Source of the DNA: an uncultured Lachnospiraceae bacterium
GTDB lineage: Bacteria; Bacillota; Clostridia; Lachnospirales; Lachnospiraceae
Assembly (NCBI GenBank): GCA_944381615.1
Contig: CALWLT010000034.1
Location: forward strand, 56,106-120,105
DNA: 64,000 bases
Direction: 5' to 3'
Made by a program: the position numbers and the translations under genes. Positions 27,612-35,474 of this stretch are shown piece after piece; the first letter of the stretch is position 1; every line of letters begins with the position of its first letter. Under the pieces are notes generated by a model. It was not told the origin of the DNA and ran no database searches. It saw only the letters and a program-made list of their open reading frames with translations.

Positions 27612-28289
27612 TCAGCGGATCCAGTCAAGAAGCCGCAGGCGGATGCGGATGTCCGGTTTCCCGCTTTCGTCGCCGGCGGGCAGGAGCAGCGGACGCGGCG
27701 GCCCGGCGACAGAATCGCCGGCGCTGTCCGCGTCTTTTTCATGCCCGGCGGGCGCGTGCGCTTCCGGCGCCTCTTCGATGGCGCCGGGCAGGGTAAGAGG
27801 CGGATAGAGCACGCACCACCAGTTGTGGCCTTCCGCCTTTCCGAGGAGGACGCGGATCGCGTCGTATTCGCCGCCGGGATAGAGCGTGCCGTTAAGACGC
27901 CGGTCCGGGAACCAGGCGCGGCCGATCTCGACGGCCGCGCCGTAGGAAACGCCATGGGCGGCCATGCAGGCTTCGGCTTCCCGCTCCAGATCTTCCCGGT
28001 GGGCGAGGACGTAGGCCATGAGCTGTTCTCTGGAGACGGAGAGCGGATCGGGGAAGGCGCGGGAAATCCCGTCTTCCAGAGAGGCAAGCAGGCGGTCGCG
28101 CACGGTAAGCTTTAGCTCCTGATCGGCGGCGCTGTCGCTGTTGGCCAGCACGTGCAAGCGCAGGACGCTTTTCGGATCGGCGGTATCCGCGTCCGGGCGC
28201 GCCGGAAGAGAAGCGAGAAATACGAGGCAGAGCAGGGCCGCGGCGGCCGCAAACAGCCGGGGCCGGATAGAGAGCAGATCTTGTCGCAT
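27612..28289 (-). CDS. spoIIR: Stage II sporulation protein R
   Basis: SpoIIR is made in the forespore and secreted across the septum, where it triggers SpoIIGA to process pro-sigma-E in the mother cell. The 225-residue protein has an N-terminal hydrophobic signal/anchor (residues 13-30). The family blocks VLRLHVLANSDSAADQELKL and GKAEGHNWWCVLYPPL are present. A perfect AAGGAGG five bases before ATG 28289 fixes the start. The C-terminal 60 residues are Pro/Ala-rich and less conserved. It is the clearest marker that the organism forms endospores. Confidence 0.93.
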   Translation of the reverse strand: MRQDLLSIRPRLFAAAAALLCLVFLASLPARPDADTADPKSVLRLHVLANSDSAADQELKLTVRDRLLASLEDGISRAFPDPLSVSREQLMAYVLAHREDLEREAEACMAAHGVSYGAAVEIGRAWFPDRRLNGTLYPGGEYDAIRVLLGKAEGHNWWCVLYPPLTLPGAIEEAPEAHAPAGHEKDADSAGDSVAGPPRPLLLPAGDESGKPDIRIRLRLLDWIR

Positions 28290-28316
28290 GGGAAACCTCC
28301 TTAAAAAATCAGCCGC

Positions 28317-28344
28317 TTTTTGCCCCAAGTATTGACAGGTATGC
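28317..28344 (-). promoter_or_regulatory. Candidate sigma-F promoter of spoIIR
   Basis: Reading the minus strand, GCATA (28344-28340) fits the sigma-F -35 consensus GYWTA, and GGCAAAAA (28324-28317) fits most of the -10 GGNRANANT. The spacer is 15 bases. In Bacillus subtilis spoIIR is sigma-F dependent, so the match makes biological sense. Confidence 0.5.
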
Positions 28345-28350
28345 TATAAT
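28342..28350 (+). promoter_or_regulatory. Extended -10 promoter of ddl
   Basis: TGCTATAAT is an extended -10 element about 50 bases before ddl, with no good -35 at the right distance. A TTGACA at 28332 lies only 7 bases upstream and cannot be its partner. It overlaps the divergent spoIIR -35 box. Confidence 0.6.
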
Positions 28351-28402
28351 CTAAACAGTTTTAGTTCCTGGCCGGCGAAACGCCGGGGAAAGGCGGAGGA
28401 AA

Positions 28403-29464
28403 ATGAAGAAAAAAATTCTGGTACTATTCGGCGGGCAGTCTTCGGAGCATGTGGTTTCCTGCATGTCTGCCGTGAACGTAATAAAAAATATCGATGCGTC
28501 GCGTTATGAGACGGTGCTGATCGGGATCACGGAGGACGGACGCTGGCTTCTGACGGACTCTGTGGAGGCGATCGAGGACGGAAGCTGGAGAGAGGGGACG
28601 GTTTCGGCGCTCCTTCTGCCGGATGCGCGCAGGCAGTGCGTCCTGGTTCAGGATAAAACCGGCGTGCGGGAGATCCCGGTTGACGCGGCGTTCCCTGTCC
28701 TGCACGGCCTTTACGGCGAGGACGGGACCGTACAGGGACTTTTCGAGCTGGCGCGCATCCCCTATGTGGGCTGCGGCGTGCTGGCTTCGGCCGTGTCGAT
28801 GGATAAGCTGAGCACGAAGATCCTGGCGGCCCGCACCGGCGTGCGGCAGGCGGCGTACGTGCCGGTTCTGCGCGGGGAGTTAAAGGAAATGGATGCGGTC
28901 GTCCGGCGGATTGAGGCGGCGTTCGGGTATCCCGTTTTTGTGAAGCCGTCGAATGCGGGGTCCTCCCGCGGCGTGTCCCGGGCGGCGGATCGGGAACAGC
29001 TTGAGAAGGCGCTTCTTCTGGCGGCGGAGCACGACCGGCGGATCCTGGTGGAAGAGCAGATCGTGGGCCGGGAGGTAGAGTGCGCCGTGTTCGGCGGCGG
29101 AGCGGAACCGGTCATCGCCTCCGGCGTGGGCGAGATTCTGGCGGCGGCCGAATTTTATGATTTTGAGGCCAAATATTATAATGCGGAGTCGAAGACGGTT
29201 GTCGGCCCCGTCCTTCCGGGGAATGCGGCGGAAGAGATCCGGAAGAAAGCGCGGGAGATTTTTGCGGCGGTAGACGGGTACGGTCTGGCGCGGGTGGATT
29301 TCTTTGTGACAGAGGATGGGGGCGTCGTCTTCAATGAGATTAACACGATGCCCGGTTTTACGGCGATCAGCATGTATCCGATGCTCTTTGAGGCGGCCGG
29401 GATGGGAAAGCAGGAGCTCATTACGCGGCTGATTGAACATGGAATGAAGCGCTGGGAAGCGTAG
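28403..29464 (+). CDS. ddl: D-alanine--D-alanine ligase
   Basis: Ddl joins two D-alanines with ATP for the peptidoglycan stem peptide. The 353-residue ATP-grasp enzyme shows VLFGGQSSEHVVS at the N-terminus, LHGLYGEDGTVQG, FVKPSNAGSSRGVS and the C-terminal metal site FNEINTMPGF. GGCGGAGG precedes the ATG. The glutamate racemase gene follows after nine bases, so both D-amino-acid steps for wall precursors are made together. Confidence 0.96.
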   Translation: MKKKILVLFGGQSSEHVVSCMSAVNVIKNIDASRYETVLIGITEDGRWLLTDSVEAIEDGSWREGTVSALLLPDARRQCVLVQDKTGVREIPVDAAFPVLHGLYGEDGTVQGLFELARIPYVGCGVLASAVSMDKLSTKILAARTGVRQAAYVPVLRGELKEMDAVVRRIEAAFGYPVFVKPSNAGSSRGVSRAADREQLEKALLLAAEHDRRILVEEQIVGREVECAVFGGGAEPVIASGVGEILAAAEFYDFEAKYYNAESKTVVGPVLPGNAAEEIRKKAREIFAAVDGYGLARVDFFVTEDGGVVFNEINTMPGFTAISMYPMLFEAAGMGKQELITRLIEHGMKRWEA

Positions 29465-29472
29465 GAGGCGGC

Positions 29473-30324
29473 ATGGAGGAAAGATGGAAAACGGCCGCGG
29501 GTCTGGATCCCGACGCGCCGATCGGCGTATTTGATTCCGGGATCGGCGGGCTGACGGTAGCGCGGGAAATCATCCGGCAGATTCCGGGAGAACGCCTGAT
29601 TTATTTTGGAGACACGGCCCGTCTCCCATACGGAACCAAGACAAAGGATACGGTGCTCCGCTATTCCCGGCAGATTATCCGCTTTCTGCGGACGCAGAAG
29701 GTAAAGGCGATTGTGATCGCCTGCAATACGGCCTCCGCCTGCGCGTTAAACGAGGTCCGCAGAGAGCTGGACATCCCGATCATCGGCGTGATTTACGCGG
29801 GAGCGAGGGTCGCGGCGGAAGCGACGCACAACGGCAAGGTCGGCGTGATTGCCACGGAGGCGACGATTCGCAGCGGCGTGTATGCCGAGGAGATCTGCCG
29901 CATCCGTCCGGATGTGGAGGTAATCGGAAAACCCTGCCCCCTGTTTGTGCCGCTGGTGGAAGAAGGGCTGTTTCACGATTCTGTGACCGATGAGATCGCT
30001 TCTCGTTATCTTGCGGATCTGAAGAAAAAATACATCGATACCCTGGTCATGGGCTGCACGCATTATCCGCTGATCCGCTCTACGCTGCGGCGCGTGATGG
30101 GGGAGGATGTCACGCTGGTCAATCCGGCGTACGAGACGGCGCTGGAGCTTAAGGGGCTTTTGCAGGAGCTGAATCTGCTGCGCCCGGAGACAGAAGACGG
30201 GGATGGTGTGGAAAAGTACCGGTTTTTCGTCAGCGATCGGGCGGAGAGCATGACCCGCTTTGCGAAGGCAATTCTCCCGCGGGAGGTAAAGGATACGGTG
30301 CAGATTAACATTGAAGAGTACTGA
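29473..30324 (+). CDS. murI: Glutamate racemase
   Basis: MurI interconverts L- and D-glutamate, supplying D-Glu for peptidoglycan. The two catalytic cysteines are Cys84 in ACNTASA and Cys195 in GCTHYPL. GVFDSGIGGLTV and YFGDTARLPYG are the standard N-terminal blocks. It has 283 residues and starts after GTAGGAGGC behind ddl. The family call is firm. Confidence 0.96.
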   Translation: MEERWKTAAGLDPDAPIGVFDSGIGGLTVAREIIRQIPGERLIYFGDTARLPYGTKTKDTVLRYSRQIIRFLRTQKVKAIVIACNTASACALNEVRRELDIPIIGVIYAGARVAAEATHNGKVGVIATEATIRSGVYAEEICRIRPDVEVIGKPCPLFVPLVEEGLFHDSVTDEIASRYLADLKKKYIDTLVMGCTHYPLIRSTLRRVMGEDVTLVNPAYETALELKGLLQELNLLRPETEDGDGVEKYRFFVSDRAESMTRFAKAILPREVKDTVQINIEEY

Positions 30325-30342
30325 GACTGAGGAGTGCAAGAC

Positions 30343-30795
30343 ATGACGAAGGATGTGCTGGTAAAGGTCAGCGGCGCGCATGTGCTGGATGGCGAGACCG
30401 AAGATGTGGAGGTCATCACGGCCGGCAGCTACTACTTCAAAAACGGCCGGCATTATATTCTTTATGAGGAGATGCTGGACGGCGAGACCGAGCCGGTCCG
30501 CAATACGATCCGGGCGGCAAAGGATGAGGCCGTCGTCATCAAGAGCGGAGCGGCCCGCGCCCGCATGGAATTCAGGCCGGGCCGCCCGGATGTGAGCTGT
30601 TATGTGACGCCCTACGGGCAGATGATGATCGGGGTCATAACCGATTGCGTCCAGGTACAGGAAGAGCAGGACGTCCTGCGCATCCGGATTGACTACACAC
30701 TGGAGATCAACTACGAGAGGGCGACCCGCTGCCGGATTTCTATCGAGGTAAGCTCCCGCTCGTCGGCCCGTCTGGATCTGCAGGCAGATCTCTGA
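30343..30795 (+). CDS. DUF1934 family protein (YwiB-like)
   Basis: This 150-residue beta-rich cytoplasmic protein has a calycin-like layout: GSYYFKNGRHYILYEE, then RMEFRPG, YVTPYGQMMIGV and a closing LEINYERATRCRI. Homologues in Firmicutes are uncharacterised. The start at 30343 lies eight bases after GAGGAG, the best ribosome site near. It is the last gene of the ddl-murI group. Its final 56 bases overlap the 3' end of the opposing Rpn-like fragment. Confidence 0.85.
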   Translation: MTKDVLVKVSGAHVLDGETEDVEVITAGSYYFKNGRHYILYEEMLDGETEPVRNTIRAAKDEAVVIKSGAARARMEFRPGRPDVSCYVTPYGQMMIGVITDCVQVQEEQDVLRIRIDYTLEINYERATRCRISIEVSSRSSARLDLQADL

Positions 30796-31141
30796 TGGCA
30801 TCTTCAATGACAGAAAGATCCATTTCCAGCTCCTGAGCGATCTGAACCGCCGTTTTCCCTTTTGCTATTTTTTTGCGGATCTGAGAGTTCAGGAGTTTTT
30901 TCGTCCCTTCCAGAAGCCCGGCTTCACGGCCGTCTTCATACTCTGCTTTTCGGATGAGCTTTATTTCCCGCTCCTCGTCGTATTCCAAAATACACATCTC
31001 GATTGCCTCCGTTCGGTTTTTTAGAAGAAAATCTGCCAGAACGCCTTCCTGGATACATTCGTCCACGGCCTTTTCTACTGCTTCGTTTAATTCTGTCATA
31101 TTTGCGTAATTCCGGACCCGCTCTACAAAAATCAGATTCAT
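30740..31141 (-). CDS. C-terminal fragment of an Rpn/PD-(D/E)XK transposase-like nuclease
   Basis: This 133-residue product matches the tail of Rpn-family proteins (recombination-promoting nucleases). Typical features are VERVRNYA, AVEKAVDECIQEGVLADFL and an acidic EYDEEREIKLIRKAEYEDG coiled stretch. A small helix-turn-helix-like end (GKTAVQIAQELEMDLSVIEDAI) closes it. The N-terminal nuclease domain is absent and I find no trace of it upstream. AAGGAGG five bases before the ATG means it could still be translated. It may be a relic or a stand-alone small protein like those made from internal starts in rpn genes. Confidence 0.65.
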   Translation of the reverse strand: MNLIFVERVRNYANMTELNEAVEKAVDECIQEGVLADFLLKNRTEAIEMCILEYDEEREIKLIRKAEYEDGREAGLLEGTKKLLNSQIRKKIAKGKTAVQIAQELEMDLSVIEDAIRDLPADPDGPTSGSLPR

Positions 31142-31153
31142 TTGACCTCCTTT

Positions 31154-31183
31154 GCAGGAGAACAGAAAATCTCCTGCTTTTTC
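31154..31183 (+). terminator. Terminator of the ddl-murI-DUF1934 group
   Basis: GCAGGAG and CTCCTGC form a 7-bp stem around a 10-base loop, followed by TTTTTCATGTTTTT on the plus strand. It lies beyond the opposing Rpn-like fragment, right at that fragment's ribosome site. Confidence 0.6.
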
Positions 31184-31333
31184 ATGTTTTTGGGAAAAGC
31201 ATAGATTTTCTGAAATGATAATTAGAATCGGCAGCCAGCTTCTGACGCCGGCCGGTGCTGAGAAATATATGCTTTGAATCAGTATATCACGGGGCGGGAG
31301 GGGAACGCAAGATCGGGATTTAAAGAAGGGAAG

Positions 31334-31366
31334 AAAAAAGATCTGCCCCGCTTTTCAGGACAGATC
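31334..31366 (-). terminator. Terminator of the 31.4-31.8 kb gene
   Basis: Read on the minus strand, GATCTGTCC pairs with GGGCAGATC, one mismatch, around an eight-base loop and is followed by TTTTTT. It lies 13 bases after the stop codon of the minus-strand membrane protein gene. Confidence 0.75.
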
Positions 31367-31378
31367 TCTGTATGTTTC

Positions 31379-31825
31379 TTATTTGTCTTTCTTCCGGAAG
31401 CGGGAGAAGAAGCCCTTCTTTTTGGGGAGCGGCGGGATTCCTCCGCGTACGCTCTTTACTTCCGTGATGTAAAGGCCGCTCAGGGAAACTCTGGCTTCCG
31501 TCTTGACGGGAAGCTGAAGAAACGCTTTCTCGTCTGCGATGAGGATGACGACCTTGGGGCCGACCTTTGCCTTCACAATCGGGAGCTTGGCCCATCTCGC
31601 GTACCAGGGCGTCTGGTCGATGACCATTTTGGGAAGGCCGGACTGTTTTACTCTCAGCTTCTTCTTATCAATAACCAGAATCGAAACCGTCTGTTTGGCG
31701 GCGTCCAGCATGGTCTGCTGTTCTGCCTGGCGTCTCTGCATCCGCGAACCGAGAAAATAGAGAACGGCCAGTACCGCAACGGCAACGATCAGAATAATCA
31801 GAATTACATTTAAAACCGTTGTCAT
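31379..31825 (-). CDS. Small membrane-anchored protein, function unknown
   Basis: This 148-residue protein has one N-terminal transmembrane helix (residues 5-26), then a soluble beta-rich domain (VSILVIDKKKLRV, KVVILIADEKAFLQLPVKTE) and a highly basic tail ending KKGFFSRFRKKDK. The likely topology is a cytoplasmic domain tethered to the membrane. ACGGAGG seven bases before the ATG gives a firm start. I do not recognise a characterised family. It is a single-gene unit with its own terminator. Confidence 0.75.
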   Translation of the reverse strand: MTTVLNVILIILIVAVAVLAVLYFLGSRMQRRQAEQQTMLDAAKQTVSILVIDKKKLRVKQSGLPKMVIDQTPWYARWAKLPIVKAKVGPKVVILIADEKAFLQLPVKTEARVSLSGLYITEVKSVRGGIPPLPKKKGFFSRFRKKDK

Positions 31826-31975
31826 TTTTCATACCTCCGTAAATAATGGCGGCCGGGCAGACGCTGCCGGGGCAGGAAATCCGTTCCGGAAAAACCGCAT
31901 ACACAAGATATTATAGCATTGGTAGGAAAAAATGGCAAGAAATTATTCTGAGCGGACGGCGGTCTTTGTAAGGCG

Positions 31976-32632
31976 CTATGGCTCCAGCCCGATGTTGCTG
32001 CGGATGTTGTTGGCGGTCTCGTCCATATGCGCTTTCATGGCCTGGATTGCGCCTTCCGGATCACGCCGTTCCATGGCTTCCAGGATTGCCCGGTGCTCGG
32101 CGATGGTCGTGGCGCGCCGCTGTTCGGTTTTGCCCAGCGCCTGCATGCCCAGAAAGCGGAACATATCATAGTAATTGCTGACCAGCTTGATCAGCTCTTT
32201 GTTGTGGCTCAGCTGATAAATATAGGAGTGAAACGCCCGGTCCAGGGAAATAAACTCATCCGGATTGTAATGACTTAAGAGAGCCTGCTGTTTCTCCTGA
32301 ATCTGGCGCAGCTTCAGCAGATCCGCGTCGGTAAGATTGCGCACGGCATCCTCGATGGCGGAGAGCTCCAGCGCGCAGCGGACGCGCGTCAGCTCCCACA
32401 TGGAATGCGGATCAAATTCGCGGACGACGGCGCCCTTGTAAATTTCCATCTGAAGCCATCCGTCCCGCGCGAGCATCTGCAGGGCCTCGCGGATGGGGGT
32501 CCGGCTGATTCCCAGCTCTGCGGAGAGTTTCCGCTCGTTCATGACACTGCCGGGCGGGTACTGTCCGGTCAGGATCCCGTTTTTGATTTCCTTATATACC
32601 CGTTCTTTATAGGAAAGCTGTTTTTCCAGCAT
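31976..32632 (-). CDS. GntR family regulator, FCD subfamily, divergent from catabolic operon
   Basis: This 218-residue regulator has a winged helix-turn-helix (NERKLSAELGISRTPIREAL near residues 32-51) and a C-terminal helical FCD domain with DRAFHSYIYQLSHN and AEHRAIL metal/ligand positions. It is transcribed away from the amidase-DUF2848-TRAP operon. A perfect TGGTATACCA palindrome and related half-sites lie in the shared 257-bp gap. It is therefore the likely local repressor, relieved by a substrate brought in by the TRAP transporter (inference). Confidence 0.9.
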   Translation of the reverse strand: MLEKQLSYKERVYKEIKNGILTGQYPPGSVMNERKLSAELGISRTPIREALQMLARDGWLQMEIYKGAVVREFDPHSMWELTRVRCALELSAIEDAVRNLTDADLLKLRQIQEKQQALLSHYNPDEFISLDRAFHSYIYQLSHNKELIKLVSNYYDMFRFLGMQALGKTEQRRATTIAEHRAILEAMERRDPEGAIQAMKAHMDETANNIRSNIGLEP

Positions 32633-32760
32633 GGTATTTCGTACAACTCCTTTTTTCTTATTTTCTTATCTTAGCACACTCCGGATGGATACACCATCTT
32701 TTTTGGCAAAATTCTGCGCTTCCGGGACGGATTTTTATAGAAAATGTATAAAAGAGACCG

Positions 32761-32800
32761 CGTTGTTTTGTGATGGATGCAGATTGACAAAAAAACAACG
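32761..32800. repeat. Inverted repeat around the -35 box
   Basis: CGTTGTTTT at 32761-32769 and AAAACAACG at 32792-32800 are exact inverted copies, 22 bases apart, and bracket the -35 element at 32784. This could be a second operator in the divergent promoter region. Confidence 0.45.
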
Positions 32801-32812
32801 ACGTGTTATTTT
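32784..32812 (+). promoter_or_regulatory. Promoter of the amidase-DUF2848-TRAP operon
   Basis: A perfect TTGACA at 32784-32789 is followed after 17 bases by TATTTT at 32807-32812. Start of transcription would fall just before or in the TGGTATACCA palindrome. Confidence 0.65.
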
Positions 32813-32822
32813 TATGAATGGA

Positions 32823-32861
32823 TGGTATACCAAATACCAAATACGACATACCAAATATCAC
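32823..32861. promoter_or_regulatory. GntR operator cluster
   Basis: TGGTATACCA at 32823-32832 is a perfect palindrome of the FadR-family form TGGT-N-ACCA. It is followed by two further ATACCAAAT-type half-sites before the amidase start. Position over the probable transcription start suits repression by the divergent FCD regulator. Confidence 0.6.
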
Positions 32862-32889
32862 ATGTCGAAAGAAGGAGAGGAACGATGTC

Positions 32890-33678
32890 ATGAAAGTTGC
32901 GTTGATTCAGATGGATATGGAGCTGGGGAAGCGGGAGGAAAATGAATCCCGTGCCATTTCTCTGATCCGGCAGGCGGCGGGGCTTAAGCCGGATGTGATT
33001 ACGCTTCCGGAAACCTGGGATCTCGGTTTTTTCCCCCGCGAGGGACTAAAGGAGCTGGCGGATCGGGAATGCGCCCGGCTGAAAGAGAGATTTTCCGCGC
33101 TGGCGGAAGAGCTCGGGATCAATCTGGTTGCGGGTTCGGTTGTCAATCTGCGGGACGACGGAGGGATCTACAATACGGCCTGTGTTTTTGACCGGAAGGG
33201 CGGGCTGGTTGCGGAGTATGATAAGGTACATCTGTTTAGCCCGTCGGGAGAGCATGAATATTTTTGCCATGGAACAAAGCCCTGCAATTTTGAACTGGAC
33301 GGCGTTCCCTGCAGCCTGGCGATCTGCTACGATATCCGTTTCCCGGAGCTGATCCGTTCGGAAATGCTGGCCGGTTCCCGGCTGCAGTTTGTGGCGGCTC
33401 AGTGGCCGGATACGCGCACGCTTCACTGGGATACGCTGAACCGCGCGCGGGCGATTGAGAGCCAGAGTTACCTGGTATGCACCAATTCGGTGGGGACGGC
33501 GGGGAACGTTACGTGCGGCGGGCATTCGGCGGTCTACGGGCCGATGGGAGAGTGCCTGGTACTGGGCGGAGAACGGGAGCAGATTCTGGAGGCGGATCTG
33601 GATCTGACGGCGGTTGAGGCAGTGCGCGCCGCGATTAACGTGTACCGGGATCGCCGGCCGGAGGCGTATCGTCTGTAA
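32890..33678 (+). CDS. Nitrilase-superfamily carbon-nitrogen hydrolase (omega-amidase-like)
   Basis: This 262-residue cytoplasmic hydrolase cleaves a non-peptide carbon-nitrogen bond. The catalytic triad is Glu41 (LPETWD), Lys112 (YDKVHLF) and Cys146 (AICYDIRFPEL). The sequence is closest in style to omega-amidases and related deaminated-amide hydrolases. GAAGGAGAGG ten bases upstream sets the start at 32890. It is the first gene of an operon with a DUF2848 protein and a TRAP transporter, suggesting breakdown of an imported carboxylate amide (inference). Confidence 0.9.
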   Translation: MKVALIQMDMELGKREENESRAISLIRQAAGLKPDVITLPETWDLGFFPREGLKELADRECARLKERFSALAEELGINLVAGSVVNLRDDGGIYNTACVFDRKGGLVAEYDKVHLFSPSGEHEYFCHGTKPCNFELDGVPCSLAICYDIRFPELIRSEMLAGSRLQFVAAQWPDTRTLHWDTLNRARAIESQSYLVCTNSVGTAGNVTCGGHSAVYGPMGECLVLGGEREQILEADLDLTAVEAVRAAINVYRDRRPEAYRL

Positions 33679-33720
33679 AGCCGGAAAAAGAGAACAGAAA
33701 AGAAAGTGAGGAGCGGGAAA

Positions 33721-34413
33721 ATGAGCAGAATGGAGTTTACGGTAAAGGAGAGGACGGGCGAGCGGACGCTTGCGCTGGAGTATGAGAGCGTGTTTGCCAT
33801 CGGATACGCAGGCCGCGATATGGAGAAAACGAGGGAGCACATCCGCGAACTGGAACGCGAGCTGGGCGTGCCCGCGCCGAAAAAAATTCCGACCATTTTC
33901 CAGTGCGGCAATTATGTGCTGACACAGGAGACAGAGCTTGCCTTTGTAGGCGAAAAAACCTGCGGGGAAGTCGAGTACGTGATTGTGCTGGATCACGGAA
34001 CCATGTACATCGGCCTGGGGAGCGATCATACGGATCGCGATCTGGAGGCGTCCAGCGTGCCGAAAGCCAAGCAGATCTGTGCCAAACCGATCGGCCGGGT
34101 TCTCTGGGTCTATGAAGAAATCCGGGATCACTGGGATGGGATCCGCCTTCGCTCCTGGCAGACGGTGGACGGAAAAGAGCGCCTTTATCAGGACGGCAGC
34201 CTGGCTGATATCCTGCCGCCGGAAGTTATTTTAAAGGAGCTGCAGGAACGGGTCGGCGAAATGGATTCATGCGTGATTTATTCGGGGACGGTGCCGCTGT
34301 TAAACGGCTTTTGCTTCGGCAGCCATTTCCGCTGTGAGATGGAGGACTGCGTGCTGGGAAGAAAGCTGGAAACGGAGTATCGGGTTGAGGTAATCAGCGA
34401 GGAGGAGAGATGA
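33721..34413 (+). CDS. DUF2848 family protein
   Basis: This 230-residue protein belongs to DUF2848, distantly resembling the fumarylacetoacetate-hydrolase fold. Features include FAIGYAGRD, PAPKKIPTIFQCGNY, and LDHGTMYIGLGSDHTDRDLE, whose acidic and His residues could bind metal. The start at 33721 follows GAGGAG by seven bases. Its stop overlaps the TRAP binding-protein start. In other genomes DUF2848 genes often travel with TRAP transporters and amidohydrolases, consistent with a catabolic role here (inference). Confidence 0.85.
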   Translation: MSRMEFTVKERTGERTLALEYESVFAIGYAGRDMEKTREHIRELERELGVPAPKKIPTIFQCGNYVLTQETELAFVGEKTCGEVEYVIVLDHGTMYIGLGSDHTDRDLEASSVPKAKQICAKPIGRVLWVYEEIRDHWDGIRLRSWQTVDGKERLYQDGSLADILPPEVILKELQERVGEMDSCVIYSGTVPLLNGFCFGSHFRCEMEDCVLGRKLETEYRVEVISEEER

Positions 34414-35462
34414 TGAGAAAGGGGTTAGCAGGGATACTGACGGCCGCTTTTGCCGCCGCAGTTCTGTGCGGATGCAGCGGCGCGGCGGGGGCGGGCCAGG
34501 CTGTAAAGCTGAAAATCGCTACGGTCGGGAACGAACAGCATCAGTCCACGATTGCCGCGACGGCGTTTAAGGAGAAGCTGGAGGAGCTGGCGGGCGATCG
34601 GTTTGAAATTACGATTTATCCCAACGGGCAGCTGGGAGGCGAACGCGAGATGGCGGAGGGGGTCAAGATCGGATCGATTGAGATGGCGGTCGTGACGACG
34701 GACGGCGCGCTCCCGAGCTTTGTGCCGGAGACACAGGTCCTGGCGATTCCGTATCTGTTTTCGGACAAGGAGGAGGCGTATTACATCCTGGACGGGTATC
34801 TGCAGGAAACCCTGGCGCCGGCGTTTGAGGAGCAGGGGTTTAAGCATCTGGCTTTCTGTGAGCTGGGATTCCGTCATTTTACCAATAATGTGAGAGAGAT
34901 AACGAAGGCGGCGGATATGAAAGGACTCTCGATTCGCGTGCAGGAATCGCCGATCTGGTTTTCACTGGCGGATTATCTGGGATTCATAGCCACGCCGATT
35001 TCCTTCAATGAGCTCTACACGGCGCTGCAGCAGGGGACGGTAGACGGCCAGGAAAATCCCATCGCTTCGATCTCCTCTTCCGCATTCGACGAAGTGCAGA
35101 AATACATGTGTCTGGATGGACATACCTATGCGCCGGAAAGCGTGATTATGAATCTGGATTTTTACAACCGGCTGACGGAGGAAGAACGGGCCTGGATTGA
35201 CGCGGCGACGGTTTATGCCCGCGATACGCAGCGGCAGATGGTAACAGATATGGAGGCCGATATGCTGGAATCGATCAAGGCTAAAGGCGTCGTGGTGTGC
35301 GAGGAACCGGATCTGCAGTCGTTTCGCGATGCAACGGCAGATTTATACCAGGATCCGGCCGTGGTGCAGTTGGTTTCGCCTGAGCTGACCGAGGGAGTGA
35401 TGGAGGCGATCGCGGAATATGAAGCAGAAAAACAGGCGCCCGCAGACGGCGCTCTGCAATAA
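34410..35462 (+). CDS. TRAP transporter substrate-binding lipoprotein (DctP)
   Basis: This 350-residue extracytoplasmic solute receptor has a lipoprotein signal with LCGC and the lipidated Cys at 22. The DctP core is visible in FEITIYPNGQLGGEREM, the carboxylate-clamping Arg in GLSIRVQESP, and the TVDGQENPI block. Such receptors usually bind carboxylates. It overlaps the DUF2848 gene by four bases and is followed after 12 bases by the small permease gene. Confidence 0.93.
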   Translation: MMRKGLAGILTAAFAAAVLCGCSGAAGAGQAVKLKIATVGNEQHQSTIAATAFKEKLEELAGDRFEITIYPNGQLGGEREMAEGVKIGSIEMAVVTTDGALPSFVPETQVLAIPYLFSDKEEAYYILDGYLQETLAPAFEEQGFKHLAFCELGFRHFTNNVREITKAADMKGLSIRVQESPIWFSLADYLGFIATPISFNELYTALQQGTVDGQENPIASISSSAFDEVQKYMCLDGHTYAPESVIMNLDFYNRLTEEERAWIDAATVYARDTQRQMVTDMEADMLESIKAKGVVVCEEPDLQSFRDATADLYQDPAVVQLVSPELTEGVMEAIAEYEAEKQAPADGALQ

Positions 35463-35474
35463 GGAGGAAATGAG

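Noticed and set aside
28332..28350. TTGACA and TATAAT as a classical promoter for ddl
   Set aside because: They are separated by only seven bases; the TATAAT more likely works as an extended -10 element.
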